Source: Acidobacteriota bacterium (GTDB lineage Bacteria > Acidobacteriota > Blastocatellia > Pyrinomonadales > Pyrinomonadaceae). From it: a stretch of 64,000 nucleotides of DNA. The DNA is taken from the NCBI GenBank assembly GCA_003385635.1, contig QQUY01000001.1, positions 1,341,001-1,405,000 of the forward strand, in the 5' to 3' direction. Below, in pieces: positions 47,378 to 55,683 of this stretch. The position numbers were made by a program, and so were the translations under genes. Position 1 is the first letter of the stretch, and each line of letters begins with the position of its first letter. The notes under the pieces were generated by a model, which was given only the letters and a program-made list of their open reading frames with translations, had not been told where the DNA came from and searched no databases.

Positions 47378-48145
47378 ATGGCTGGTGCCTACAAGATCGC
47401 GACGTTCTACGAGTTCAAGAGTCTTGCCGACTTAGAGCGTCTAAGGGACAAACTTTCGGCTCTGATGGAGGAAGACTCCATCTTCGGAACCATCATTCTG
47501 GCTCCGGAGGGTTTCAATTCAACGGTTTCCGGCACTTCACACGACCTCGAAGCGTTTTTGCTCAAGGCAGGCGAAACGCTCGGCACGGATTTCGAGGTGA
47601 AGCTCTCGACGTTCGACAAGCCGCCTTTCAAGAGAAGAAAAGTAAAGATCAAGCGCGAGATAGTGACTTTGCGGAAAGAGGTGGATATCGAGGCCGGTCG
47701 AGGCACTCACGTCGGGTCAGACGAGTGGAACAGGCTGATCAGCGATCCCGAAACCCTGCTTCTCGATACGAGAAACGACTACGAGGTTGAAGTGGGCCGT
47801 TTCCGAGGCGCTGTAAATCCTTTTACAAAAAGCTTTGGCGAGCTTCCCGAATTCGTGGAAGAAAACCTGGACCCTTCAAAGTTCAAACGAGTGGCGATGT
47901 ACTGTACAGGCGGTATCAGGTGCGAAAAATTCGCACCGTACCTCAAACAGAAGGGCTTTAAGGAGGTATATCAGCTGAAAGGCGGGATACTTAAGTATCT
48001 CGAGGATACCCTTGAAGCCGAAAGCCTCTGGGAAGGTGAGTGTTTCGTCTTTGACGAACGGGTATCGGTTGACGAAGACCTTCAGAAAGGCGAGGCGTCC
48101 GACCCCTCCTTCTTCAAGAATCGCAAAGATTGCGAGAATGATTGA
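47378..48145 (+). CDS. trhO: tRNA uridine(34) hydroxylase TrhO (rhodanese family)
   Basis: A 255-residue protein. An acylphosphatase-like N-terminal domain (EFKSLADLERL) is followed by a rhodanese domain (about 120-225) with LLDTRNDYEVEVGRF and active Cys in MYCTGGIRCEK. TrhO hydroxylates uridine 34 of some tRNAs as the first step to 5-methoxy- or carboxymethoxyuridine. The length fits the short branch without the long C-terminal tail. It overlaps rsmB by four bases. The open frame begins earlier inside fmt, but the ATG two bases past the fmt stop is right. Confidence 0.92.
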   Translation: MAGAYKIATFYEFKSLADLERLRDKLSALMEEDSIFGTIILAPEGFNSTVSGTSHDLEAFLLKAGETLGTDFEVKLSTFDKPPFKRRKVKIKREIVTLRKEVDIEAGRGTHVGSDEWNRLISDPETLLLDTRNDYEVEVGRFRGAVNPFTKSFGELPEFVEENLDPSKFKRVAMYCTGGIRCEKFAPYLKQKGFKEVYQLKGGILKYLEDTLEAESLWEGECFVFDERVSVDEDLQKGEASDPSFFKNRKDCEND

Positions 48146-49470
48146 TGCCGATTTCCCCTTCGCGCACCGCCGCTTTCGACATCCTGCTGGCGGTTGAGAA
48201 CGAGTCTAAGGATTCCTCGAGCCTGCTTGCTGAACGGGCGGACGAACTTGACGAAAAGGACCGCGGCTTGTGCCACGAGATCGTCCTTGGGACCCTCCGC
48301 CGACAAATGTTCCTGGATGCCGTACTCAACAGCCATTCCAAAAAACCGCTTTCGAAACTTGATACCGAGGTCCTTGTTTCGCTTCGGATGGGGCTTTACC
48401 AGTTGCGATACTTGGACCGAATTCCTGACCACGCCGCGGTAAGCGATTCGGTATCTCTGGCAGTCCGCGCCGGAAAACGTTCTGCGAAGGGATTTGTGAA
48501 CGGGATCCTCCGAAGCGCCATACGCAGTCGAACCGACCTAGGTTTTGTTGATGAGATCGAGGAACTCGCGGTCAGGGAGTCACATCCGCGCTGGCTTGTC
48601 GAACGCTGGATAGGACGGTTCGGGATCGCGAACACACGCTCGTTGCTCGCTTTCAATAACCGGGCACCGTCTTCGGAATTCCGATTTACCAGGAAGTTCG
48701 ATCAACTTGACGGGAAGGAGCAGGAGAGGATCAGTCGTGTCATATCGGCGCTTGCGGTCAGATCTGATCTCGCAGACGGAAGCTTCAGGGCAGTCTCAGC
48801 GGACAATTACCTTCGCAAGGCTTTTCAGTCAGGACTGATCTACTACCAGGATCAAGGTTCAAAAGTCGTTGCAGATTCCATCGATACGCAACCAGCGGAC
48901 AAGGTGCTCGACCTGTGTGCGGCGCCGGGAAGCAAAACGACGCAGATCGCGAGAAAGGTTGACCCTCTTGCGGGTTCGGTCACGGCGTGTGACGTTTCCG
49001 AAAGGAGGATTCAGGTCCTTGAGGAGAATTGTCTGCGCCAGGGAGCAGAGTTCGTTTCGTTCGTAAGGCTGAACGCAGAATCCCGACTGCCGTTCGCCAA
49101 TAGCAGCTTTGACAAGGTCCTTGTTGACGCACCCTGCACCGGAACCGGGACGATCGCGCAGAATCCGGAGATCAGATATCGGGTGAGACCGGAAGATCTT
49201 CCGCTGATGGCCGCCAAACAACTGTCGATCCTTGAGAACGCATCGAAAACGGTCAAACCGGGCGGAACTCTGATCTATTCCACGTGTTCACTCGAGGGCG
49301 AAGAGAACGACTCTGTAGCTGAAGAATTCCTGGGTAATAACGATGAATATGAAGTTGAAGGACTCAGGCTGCCGCAGGTCCTTTCAAACGGCAAAAGCGG
49401 TGTGTCGCTCACCCCTCAAGAACACTCGACATCGGGGTTCTTCATTGCCGGATTCAGACGTCTCCGGTGA
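48142..49470 (+). CDS. rsmB: 16S rRNA (cytosine-967-C5)-methyltransferase RsmB
   Basis: A 442-residue protein. Residues about 1-140 form a NusB-like RNA-binding domain. The methyltransferase domain follows, with SAM-binding LDLCAAPGSKTTQIA, the DAPCTGTGTI loop with one catalytic Cys, and YSTCSLEGEEN with the second. It methylates C967 of 16S rRNA. It overlaps trhO by four bases, and fmt-trhO-rsmB form a tight unit for initiation tRNA, tRNA modification and rRNA modification. Confidence 0.95.
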   Translation: MMPISPSRTAAFDILLAVENESKDSSSLLAERADELDEKDRGLCHEIVLGTLRRQMFLDAVLNSHSKKPLSKLDTEVLVSLRMGLYQLRYLDRIPDHAAVSDSVSLAVRAGKRSAKGFVNGILRSAIRSRTDLGFVDEIEELAVRESHPRWLVERWIGRFGIANTRSLLAFNNRAPSSEFRFTRKFDQLDGKEQERISRVISALAVRSDLADGSFRAVSADNYLRKAFQSGLIYYQDQGSKVVADSIDTQPADKVLDLCAAPGSKTTQIARKVDPLAGSVTACDVSERRIQVLEENCLRQGAEFVSFVRLNAESRLPFANSSFDKVLVDAPCTGTGTIAQNPEIRYRVRPEDLPLMAAKQLSILENASKTVKPGGTLIYSTCSLEGEENDSVAEEFLGNNDEYEVEGLRLPQVLSNGKSGVSLTPQEHSTSGFFIAGFRRLR

Positions 49471-49547
49471 CCCTGCATTCTTTGGCATCAAGCCGAAAAA
49501 TGTTAGACTTCAGGTATTAATTCAGGCTCTTTACGGGTCAATTTGAA

Positions 49548-50249
49548 ATGGATTTCTTAAGAAAAGGAGCCGTAGCGCTCGGCAAACTCCTGATCGCAGG
49601 CGCCCTCGCCGCTGCATTTTTCGCGGGACTGTTTGGTGTCGTGTACATGCAGCTGACGGGCACCGAAGTTTCCATTCCGAAAGTCGTAGGCAAGAACTTC
49701 AACGACGGTGAGGATGAACTAAGCGACATGGGTCTCAGGATCAAGAAGATCGCGACCCGATTCAGCAACGAGCCTCCGAACACTATCCTTGAACAGCGAC
49801 CAAGGGCAGGAACGATAGCCAAATCCGGACTGATCATCAGCGTTGTGGTCAGTGAACCCAATCCTCCGGGTACAGAGCCGCTTCCCGAGGTCAAGGACGA
49901 TGAGGAAGCGATCGAGGAGATCCAGGATCTTCCGGAGCTTGAGACTGAGAAGTCCAGAAAACGCTCGAAAAAGAATGATTCGAAGGAAGAGCCTAAGACA
50001 CGCGACGTCATAGAAGATAAGCCCGAGACAAAAGATCCGTCTGATCCGAACGCGACAGGCACAGATCAAAAGGGCGACGACGACCCTGGTGACAGACCTG
50101 CAGGAGACAGAAAGGATTCAGGTACGTCCAAACCTGCAAACGAAAGACCGAAAACCGACACGCCAAAACCGGGATCGGACACGGCCAAGCCCCCTCCGGC
50201 TGGAGAGGTAAGGCCACGCAAGACCCCGCCGAGCAACTTGCTCAGGTAG
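49548..50249 (+). CDS. Membrane-anchored PASTA-domain protein
   Basis: A 233-residue protein. One membrane helix near the N-terminus (about 12-33), one PASTA domain (about 40-105, IPKVVGKNFNDGEDELSDMGL), and a long Asp/Glu/Lys/Pro-rich tail of about 125 residues that is probably disordered. PASTA domains bind peptidoglycan fragments and usually belong to Ser/Thr kinases or penicillin-binding proteins; none is here. This stand-alone form lies between rsmB and rpe, a neighbourhood where PASTA proteins or PASTA kinases occur in many phyla. Confidence 0.87.
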   Translation: MDFLRKGAVALGKLLIAGALAAAFFAGLFGVVYMQLTGTEVSIPKVVGKNFNDGEDELSDMGLRIKKIATRFSNEPPNTILEQRPRAGTIAKSGLIISVVVSEPNPPGTEPLPEVKDDEEAIEEIQDLPELETEKSRKRSKKNDSKEEPKTRDVIEDKPETKDPSDPNATGTDQKGDDDPGDRPAGDRKDSGTSKPANERPKTDTPKPGSDTAKPPPAGEVRPRKTPPSNLLR

Positions 50250-50285
50250 GTGGGCAACCAACTCTCCAAATTTGTTCCGGACGCT

Positions 50286-50948
50286 ATGTTTGAACTCGCA
50301 CCTTCGCTCTTGTCGGCGGATTTTACGCGGTTGAAAGAAGATATCGAAGCGGTCAGGGAAGGCGGGGCAACCGTCCTTCACGTCGACGTAATGGATGGCC
50401 ACTTCGTTCCTAACATCACGATAGGGCTTCCAGTTGTGAAGTCGCTTAGAAAAGCGACGGACATGGTTATCGATTGTCACCTGATGATCTCGGAGCCTGA
50501 CAGGTACGCGGTCCAGTTCGTTAAGGCCGGTGCCGACATGGTTTCAGTTCACGTTGAAGCCGATGTCCATCTGCAGAGAACTTTGACAGCGATAAGGGAA
50601 GAAGGGGCCAGGGCCGGAGTCGCGATCAATCCCGGTACCCCCGTTTCAGCACTTGAAGAAGTGCTGCCGTTTGCGGATTTTATCCTGTTGATGTCGGTGA
50701 ACCCCGGTTTCGGCGGACAGAGTTTTATCGAGACTTCTTATGCGAAGCTCAAAAAGCTCAGATCGGCGATAGAGGAGCAGGGCCTATCGACACGGATCGA
50801 GATCGACGGCGGGATCGACGCGACAAATGTCGCCAAAGTTGTCGAGGCTGGAGCGGAGATCGTCGTGGCCGGTTCGGCCGTTTACGGTGACGGGACACCG
50901 ACAGCATCGGCCCGGGAGATGATCGAAGCCGCGACCGTCTGGGTATGA
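50286..50948 (+). CDS. rpe: Ribulose-phosphate 3-epimerase
   Basis: A 220-residue TIM-barrel epimerase of the pentose-phosphate pathway. The LAPSLLSADF start, HVDVMDGHFVPN (metal site), HLMISEP, the MSVNPGFGGQSF loop and the IDGGID site are all present. The ATG at 50286 fits the family N-terminus; a GTG at 50250 next to the preceding stop would add 12 unrelated residues. It probably belongs to the same unit as the PASTA gene. Confidence 0.97.
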   Translation: MFELAPSLLSADFTRLKEDIEAVREGGATVLHVDVMDGHFVPNITIGLPVVKSLRKATDMVIDCHLMISEPDRYAVQFVKAGADMVSVHVEADVHLQRTLTAIREEGARAGVAINPGTPVSALEEVLPFADFILLMSVNPGFGGQSFIETSYAKLKKLRSAIEEQGLSTRIEIDGGIDATNVAKVVEAGAEIVVAGSAVYGDGTPTASAREMIEAATVWV

Positions 50949-51006
50949 CCGGGAAAATCATCCGATATTTAAGTGAGAATTCTTACGCAGGAAGTTTGAG
51001 GCGATT

Positions 51007-52491
51007 ATGAGCAAGAAATTTCAATTCGTTCTTACCGCCGTTTTGGCGGTCTTTGTGCTTTCATCGGTCGAAGTTGTGGCCCAGGATCCGCAGGACATAA
51101 CTCCCTCCCAGAGGCTGGAAGTTATGCGCCAGAAGCTTGACCGTATGAAGAGGTCGCTAAGCAGTGCGTCATCGGTACTGCGGGCGGAGGACGACGATGT
51201 GAAGGGCTCGAAGGACGACCCTGAGTCGCCTCTGGGAAGGCTTATCTCTTTGGAAAAAGAGGTTTCCAGCCTTGAAAGCGAGGTGAACAGCCTGCGTGGA
51301 AAGGTCCAGCGGGCAGACGAGTACGAGATCTCGGATGTGGACGGCCTCGAGGACAGGGTCTCGTTATTGCAGTCGAGGGTCGATAACGGGCTGCTGGAAA
51401 CTGCGGACGCCAGAGCTCAGGTTTCTTCTGATGTCGGACAGCCAAGGGAGAAAAAGAAAAAGAAGAAATTCCTGTGGATCTTTGGCGGCGGCGGAGATGA
51501 CGAGTACGAAGAACTTATCGGAAATGTCACCCCTGGTCGCGACCGGGAACTTTTCATCGTCGCCACCCGCGAGGTACGAAAGAAGAACTACGAGGTCGGA
51601 CGCCTGCTTTTTCAGACTATCGTTACGACCTATCCCGATTCTCCATACCTTCCGATGGCCAAACTTGCCATCGCGGACAGTTTCTACCTTGAGGGCAACA
51701 CAAGCGCACTGATCCAGGCGGCAGCGGCATATCAGGACTGGCGAACGTTCTTTCCGACCCATCCTCTTGCAGACAGGGTCTTGTTAAAGATAGCGGAATC
51801 GGAGATGCGCCAGATCGGGCTCCCCGACAGGGACATTACGCGGGCGAAGCGTGCTGAGCAGAGACTTCGTGCGCTTTTGCAGATGTACCCGGATACGATC
51901 CTGCGGCCGCAGGCGGAACAGAGGCTGAAAGAAGTTCAGGACAATCTAGGAATGCACAATCTGATCGTCGGCAACTTCTATTACAAGCAGGCGGTGAAGT
52001 TCGAAAAGGGCGGTTTGAAGGGTGCCCAGTCCAGGTATCTCGAAAACCTGGACAAGTATCCTGAGTTCAGTCTGATGGATGAGGTGCTTTACAAACTCGC
52101 GGTTACTTACCAGATCGAAGAGGAGACCGATGAGGCAGCCAAGTATTTCCAGAGGCTTGTGCGCGATTTCCCGAACAGCGATTACGTCGAGAAGGCAAAG
52201 GAACAGCTCAATCTGATCGGCGCGACGATTCCTGAACCGAATCCCGAGAGAAAGGACGTTCTACCGCCTGAGAAAGCTTCTTTCTTCGAGAACTTCAAAA
52301 ACGAATTCCTCGGCATCTATCCGTTGACGATAGACAAGAACGGGGTCCTGATGACAAAGGAGTTCGATGAAAAGAAATTCGAGTTGATCGACCAGATCAT
52401 CGAGAATCAGGGTGAACTAGACAGCTCACAGATACCCAAGGCACTTACGACAGTCATCTCGGAGAGTCGCCCGGAAGGCGGACCGCGGTAG
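51007..52491 (+). CDS. BamD-like outer-membrane assembly / YfiO protein with coiled-coil N-terminus
   Basis: A 494-residue protein with a signal peptide (LTAVLAVFVLSSVEVVAQ). The region about 30-120 is polar and forms a coiled coil. A Lys-rich loop follows near residue 150, then TPR-like helices of the BamD/YfiO type (about 185-415: YEVGRLLFQTIVTTYPDSPYLPMAKLAIADS, and NLIVGNFYYKQAVKFEKGG). BamD helps insert beta-barrel proteins. The coiled coil and the longer C-terminus make it larger than E. coli BamD, and no Cys lipobox was seen, so the family assignment is good but the function is less sure. Confidence 0.8.
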   Translation: MSKKFQFVLTAVLAVFVLSSVEVVAQDPQDITPSQRLEVMRQKLDRMKRSLSSASSVLRAEDDDVKGSKDDPESPLGRLISLEKEVSSLESEVNSLRGKVQRADEYEISDVDGLEDRVSLLQSRVDNGLLETADARAQVSSDVGQPREKKKKKKFLWIFGGGGDDEYEELIGNVTPGRDRELFIVATREVRKKNYEVGRLLFQTIVTTYPDSPYLPMAKLAIADSFYLEGNTSALIQAAAAYQDWRTFFPTHPLADRVLLKIAESEMRQIGLPDRDITRAKRAEQRLRALLQMYPDTILRPQAEQRLKEVQDNLGMHNLIVGNFYYKQAVKFEKGGLKGAQSRYLENLDKYPEFSLMDEVLYKLAVTYQIEEETDEAAKYFQRLVRDFPNSDYVEKAKEQLNLIGATIPEPNPERKDVLPPEKASFFENFKNEFLGIYPLTIDKNGVLMTKEFDEKKFELIDQIIENQGELDSSQIPKALTTVISESRPEGGPR

Positions 52492-52527
52492 ACTAGGCGC
52501 CGAGCCGAGAGTATTGAACCAATTCAC

Positions 52528-52575
52528 GGCATCGTTCTGCAGATCGATCCGATCTTCTGCGAACGATGCCTTTTT
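52528..52575 (+). terminator. Terminator/attenuator between the BamD-like and TPR genes
   Basis: GGCATCGTTC (52528-52537) pairs perfectly with GAACGATGCC (52561-52570). The inner part continues with GCAGATCG/CGATC-CTGC pairing and T5 follows. It ends just 20 bases before the TPR gene's start codon, leaving no room for a promoter between them. Confidence 0.85.
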
Positions 52576-52595
52576 GCCCACAGATCGAGGAAGAC

Positions 52596-54701
52596 ATGAA
52601 CAAGCTTTATTCCGTTCCGTTCCTTTTTGCACTTCTGGTCCTCGTCGTGTCCGCGGTCCCTGCACAATCTGAGCAGGCGCCCGTACCCACGCCTCCCCCG
52701 CCTGCCGATCGCATAGATTCTTCGGAGCCTCTCTCGGAACTTCTTGCCAGCCGCTTGGAGAATCTTCCACGGGAGTTTGCGATCTCCAGAGAAGAAAGGG
52801 AAGAAGCGTATGCAAAACTGCTTGAAGGCCAGAGATATCTGTGGAGCATGCGGCGCATGCGCTCGACGAATCCTGGTGTAAGGGTAGGCGCGCGCATGGC
52901 AAAGAATGCCTTGCAGCGTGCAGTCGAGATCAACCCGAAGCTTGCTGAAGGGTATACCGCTCTTGCCGAGCTTTCACTTACAGCTCCGCCTCAGGATCTT
53001 GAAGAGGCAATAAGCCTTTCAAAGATCGCTGTGGGTCTCGACCCTGACAACTTTGGCGGATACCGATTCCTTGGCCGCCTGTACACGATCAAGAGCAATT
53101 TAGGCCGTGGACGGGTGAATGATGATTCCGCAGCGAGTGCTATTGACGCCTGGAAACAGATAGTTCGCCTCGATCCAAGAAACGCGGAAGCGTGGGCTTT
53201 TCTCAGCGAGTTCTACGACTATACGGAACAGGAAGAGGAAAGGATTACAGCCCTCAGAAATTGGCTTTCGTCGGCGGCTCCTGTAGATCAGGGTTTCTAT
53301 GGCCGGGTAATGCGTGATCAAGGGGAATTGACGCCTGAAACAGCGGCGTTGAAGCTTGGCGAAGCACTGCTTGATCTTGGCAGATACGAACAGGCGCTTG
53401 AGATTCTGACAAGAGCTGTATCGGAAGACCCCTCGAATCTTGAGGCAGCCGATATGCTGGGCGAAGCGCTCGAGAACGTTTCAGCCGCCTCGATGTCTCC
53501 CGTTATCGAAGCCCTCAGACAGGCTGTGTTTGCGAATCCCGAGAATTTGTCCCTGAACAGGCTCCTGGCGACAACACTGGCTCGAAGCGGCGATCTTGAA
53601 GACGGGGCAAAGGTGCTCGAGAATGCAAGTCTTCAGTCTGCTGTTCAGGACAAGAAAGCCTCATCAGAATATCTCGTCTCACTCGGAGATCTGCTCGCTG
53701 ACGCCGGCCGATCATCCAGAGCTTTGGACGCTTATACCCGCGCGCTGAGAGTAAGAGGCATCGGATCCGGCTTGATCCGCGATGCTGAGGACCGCGAGTT
53801 TGCGATCTCCGTTGTTTCGAAGAAGATCGATGCTCACAAGCGTGCTGAGAATTACGAAGCCGGGCTAAAGGCGATAAACGAAGCCCGGTCGATGTTTGGC
53901 GAGTCCGATGTTTCCCTGGACAAGGAACTTGTGTCGCTTTATCGCGAGAAGGGAGACCGTGAGGCTGCTCTTGCAAGGCTTAGATCTGCGAGAGAACGTG
54001 TTCCGGGAGATTACAGCCTGATAAGAACGGAAGCGTCACTTCTCACCGATATGGGCCGCGTGGAAGAAGGGGTTTCACTTGTGCGCGCCCTTATCAATGC
54101 AAAGCCGGCAGACGTATCGCCGTCGATAATGTACGACGACTTCGTGAATTACGTCTTCATATCCTCGCTCTACAACCAGGCAGGAGATTCCCGAAGGTCG
54201 ATTGAGGCTGCAACAAACGCGTTCTCTGAAGCTCGCGGGGAAGAGCGGAAACAGATCGCCATCTTGACACTTGCATCTGCCCAACAGTCGTCCGGCGATT
54301 ATCAGTCAGCAGAGAAGAACCTTCGCGAGGTACTTTCCGGTAGCCCCGATAATCCGATCGCCCTCAACAACCTTGGCTATCTCTTTCTCGAGTCGGGCAA
54401 GAACTTTGAGGAGGCTCTGGAACTTATCCAGAAGGCTGTAAAGACGGATCCCAAGAACCCTTCTTATCTCGACAGTCTCGGGTGGGCCTATTTCAAGCTC
54501 GGCAAGTTCGATCTCGCGGAAGCAAAACTAAGGAAGGCGCTCAGGTATGATCCTGTTTCGCCCACTATCCTCGAACATCTTGGCGATGTGTTGAAGGCGA
54601 AAGGCGACGTGAACGGCGCAGTATCGGTTTGGCAGAAGGCCCTTCGCCTCGCAAATGGTTCAGGTGATGCGGAACGGATAAGGGGTAAGATCGGCCGTTG
54701 A
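52596..54701 (+). CDS. Large secreted TPR-repeat protein
   Basis: A 701-residue protein with a signal peptide (LFALLVLVVSAVPAQ), then a Pro-rich linker and many tetratricopeptide repeats. Clear TPR units include LGEALLDLGRYEQALEILTRAV, ALNNLGYLFLESGKNFEEAL, and YLDSLGWAYFKLGKFDLAEAKL near the C-terminus. TPR proteins act as scaffolds for protein complexes; the partners are unknown. The ATG at 52596 has an AGGAA site. A strong hairpin terminator lies just before it, so expression may depend on read-through from the BamD-like gene or a promoter inside that gene. Confidence 0.88.
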   Translation: MNKLYSVPFLFALLVLVVSAVPAQSEQAPVPTPPPPADRIDSSEPLSELLASRLENLPREFAISREEREEAYAKLLEGQRYLWSMRRMRSTNPGVRVGARMAKNALQRAVEINPKLAEGYTALAELSLTAPPQDLEEAISLSKIAVGLDPDNFGGYRFLGRLYTIKSNLGRGRVNDDSAASAIDAWKQIVRLDPRNAEAWAFLSEFYDYTEQEEERITALRNWLSSAAPVDQGFYGRVMRDQGELTPETAALKLGEALLDLGRYEQALEILTRAVSEDPSNLEAADMLGEALENVSAASMSPVIEALRQAVFANPENLSLNRLLATTLARSGDLEDGAKVLENASLQSAVQDKKASSEYLVSLGDLLADAGRSSRALDAYTRALRVRGIGSGLIRDAEDREFAISVVSKKIDAHKRAENYEAGLKAINEARSMFGESDVSLDKELVSLYREKGDREAALARLRSARERVPGDYSLIRTEASLLTDMGRVEEGVSLVRALINAKPADVSPSIMYDDFVNYVFISSLYNQAGDSRRSIEAATNAFSEARGEERKQIAILTLASAQQSSGDYQSAEKNLREVLSGSPDNPIALNNLGYLFLESGKNFEEALELIQKAVKTDPKNPSYLDSLGWAYFKLGKFDLAEAKLRKALRYDPVSPTILEHLGDVLKAKGDVNGAVSVWQKALRLANGSGDAERIRGKIGR

Positions 54702-54728
54702 TCCATAGGCAGAACTGGGCAATTTATT

Positions 54729-54752
54729 AAAGGCGCCGTTGGCGCCTTTTCT
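54729..54752 (+). terminator. Intrinsic terminator after the TPR gene
   Basis: AAAGGCGCC (54729-54737) pairs perfectly with GGCGCCTTT (54741-54749) over a GTT loop, then TTCTTATTT. It lies 28 bases after the TPR stop. Confidence 0.85.
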
Positions 54753-54781
54753 TATTTAGTTGATAAACATCGTTAAATTTG

Positions 54782-54810
54782 TTGTCAATACAGGATTTAT
54801 CTGCTAGCCT
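54782..54810 (+). promoter_or_regulatory. Predicted promoter of the riboswitch/CAP-protein unit
   Basis: TTGTCA (54782-54787) and TAGCCT (54805-54810) at 17-bp spacing. A start near 54817 gives a leader of about 130 bases that contains the complete riboswitch. Confidence 0.45.
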
Positions 54811-54860
54811 CGGAGGTTGGAAAGGGTTTCTGCGGACTTCCAACGGTCCCGCTCTTTACC

Positions 54861-54936
54861 GACAAAGGCAACCGCGCAGCAATGCGTGTGAACGCAAAGT
54901 CACGAGTCTCTCGAATGAGACGGTCGGGCTGCCGAA
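54861..54936 (+). ncRNA. Cyclic di-GMP-I (GEMM) riboswitch
   Basis: The aptamer reads in order: an outer stem side GGCA (54867-54870), then ACC, a stem GCGCA/TGCGT (54873-54886) capped by the GCAA tetraloop typical of GEMM-I, the core ACGCAAAG motif (54892-54899), a second stem GTCTC/GAGAC (54906-54921) with TCGAAT loop, and TGCC (54930-54933) closing the outer stem. This matches the class I c-di-GMP riboswitch layout. Only 12-15 bases separate it from the CAP-protein ATG at 54948, so it likely acts on translation by hiding the ribosome site (the mechanism is inferred). Confidence 0.82.
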
Positions 54937-54947
54937 GTGAAGAAGCA

Positions 54948-55556
54948 ATGAAGATTCATCCAGCACTAGTTGTCCCCGCCATCCTGACCGCGATCCTGCT
55001 AATCGCTACTGTCCCCATCCAAGCTCAAACAGCTTCCGCGCAGGGAGTGGTGCGAGCGTCATCTGCAAAGAAAAAGATCACCAGACCCAGGCTCGCGGGC
55101 GGTCCGGACGTCGTATCCAGCGAGGATCCCGGAAGGTCCCCACGATCGATCACTTCGTCCGTATCTGTCGAAAAACGTGTTTTCGATCTCATCAACAAAC
55201 GACGATCAGAGTTCGGCGCGCCGCCGCTGTTATGGAATTCGAAGATCGCAGATATCGCCCGATCACACTCGAACGAGATGGCTCTCTACGATTATTTCAG
55301 CCATACGGACGTAGAAGGAAACCTTGTGGACGCTCGAGCAACAGATGAGGGAATCGACAAATGGACCTCTATCGGAGAGAACATCGCTTATCTGAGAGGA
55401 TACGACGACCCCGCGGAATACGCGGTCGAAAGATGGATGCTTTCCCGAAGCCACCGCCAGAACCTTCTGGATCCTCGATGGCGTGAAACTGGTGTAGGTC
55501 TCGCAATGACCAGTGACGGCACTTACTATTTCACCCAGGTTTTCCTTGTAAACTAG
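54948..55556 (+). CDS. Secreted CAP-domain (SCP/PR-1) protein
   Basis: A 202-residue protein with a signal peptide (VVPAILTAILLIATVPIQAQ), a basic linker, and a CAP domain (about 80-202). Characteristic segments are INKRRSEFGAPPLLWNSKIADIA (the first helix and strand), the HSNEMALYDYFSHTDVEGN His/Glu site, GENIAYL, and SRSHRQNLLDPRWRETGVG. Bacterial CAP proteins are extracellular; their function is poorly known. The gene stands under a c-di-GMP-I riboswitch, so the product is likely linked to the switch between attached and moving life. The ATG at 54948 is used, not an upstream one inside the riboswitch. Confidence 0.9.
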   Translation: MKIHPALVVPAILTAILLIATVPIQAQTASAQGVVRASSAKKKITRPRLAGGPDVVSSEDPGRSPRSITSSVSVEKRVFDLINKRRSEFGAPPLLWNSKIADIARSHSNEMALYDYFSHTDVEGNLVDARATDEGIDKWTSIGENIAYLRGYDDPAEYAVERWMLSRSHRQNLLDPRWRETGVGLAMTSDGTYYFTQVFLVN

Positions 55557-55591
55557 ATTCTTGCGTCTAGATCGGCGCTTCGGGCCGAAAT

Positions 55592-55608
55592 GCAACGCAA
55601 GGCGTTGC
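55592..55608. repeat. Perfect mini-hairpin between the CAP gene and ispE
   Basis: GCAACGC and GCGTTGC (7-bp stem) flank an AAG loop. Just before it a TTCGG/CCGAA hairpin (55578-55589) is seen. They are of the same kind as the clusters at 1.4, 11.1 and 60.8 kb. Confidence 0.5.
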
Positions 55609-55683
55609 TCTGCAAGGGATTCCTCAGTGCTGCTCTTCTCTTGTCGTTGCACATTCGCCCGCGTGCATCTATCCTCAACGTCG

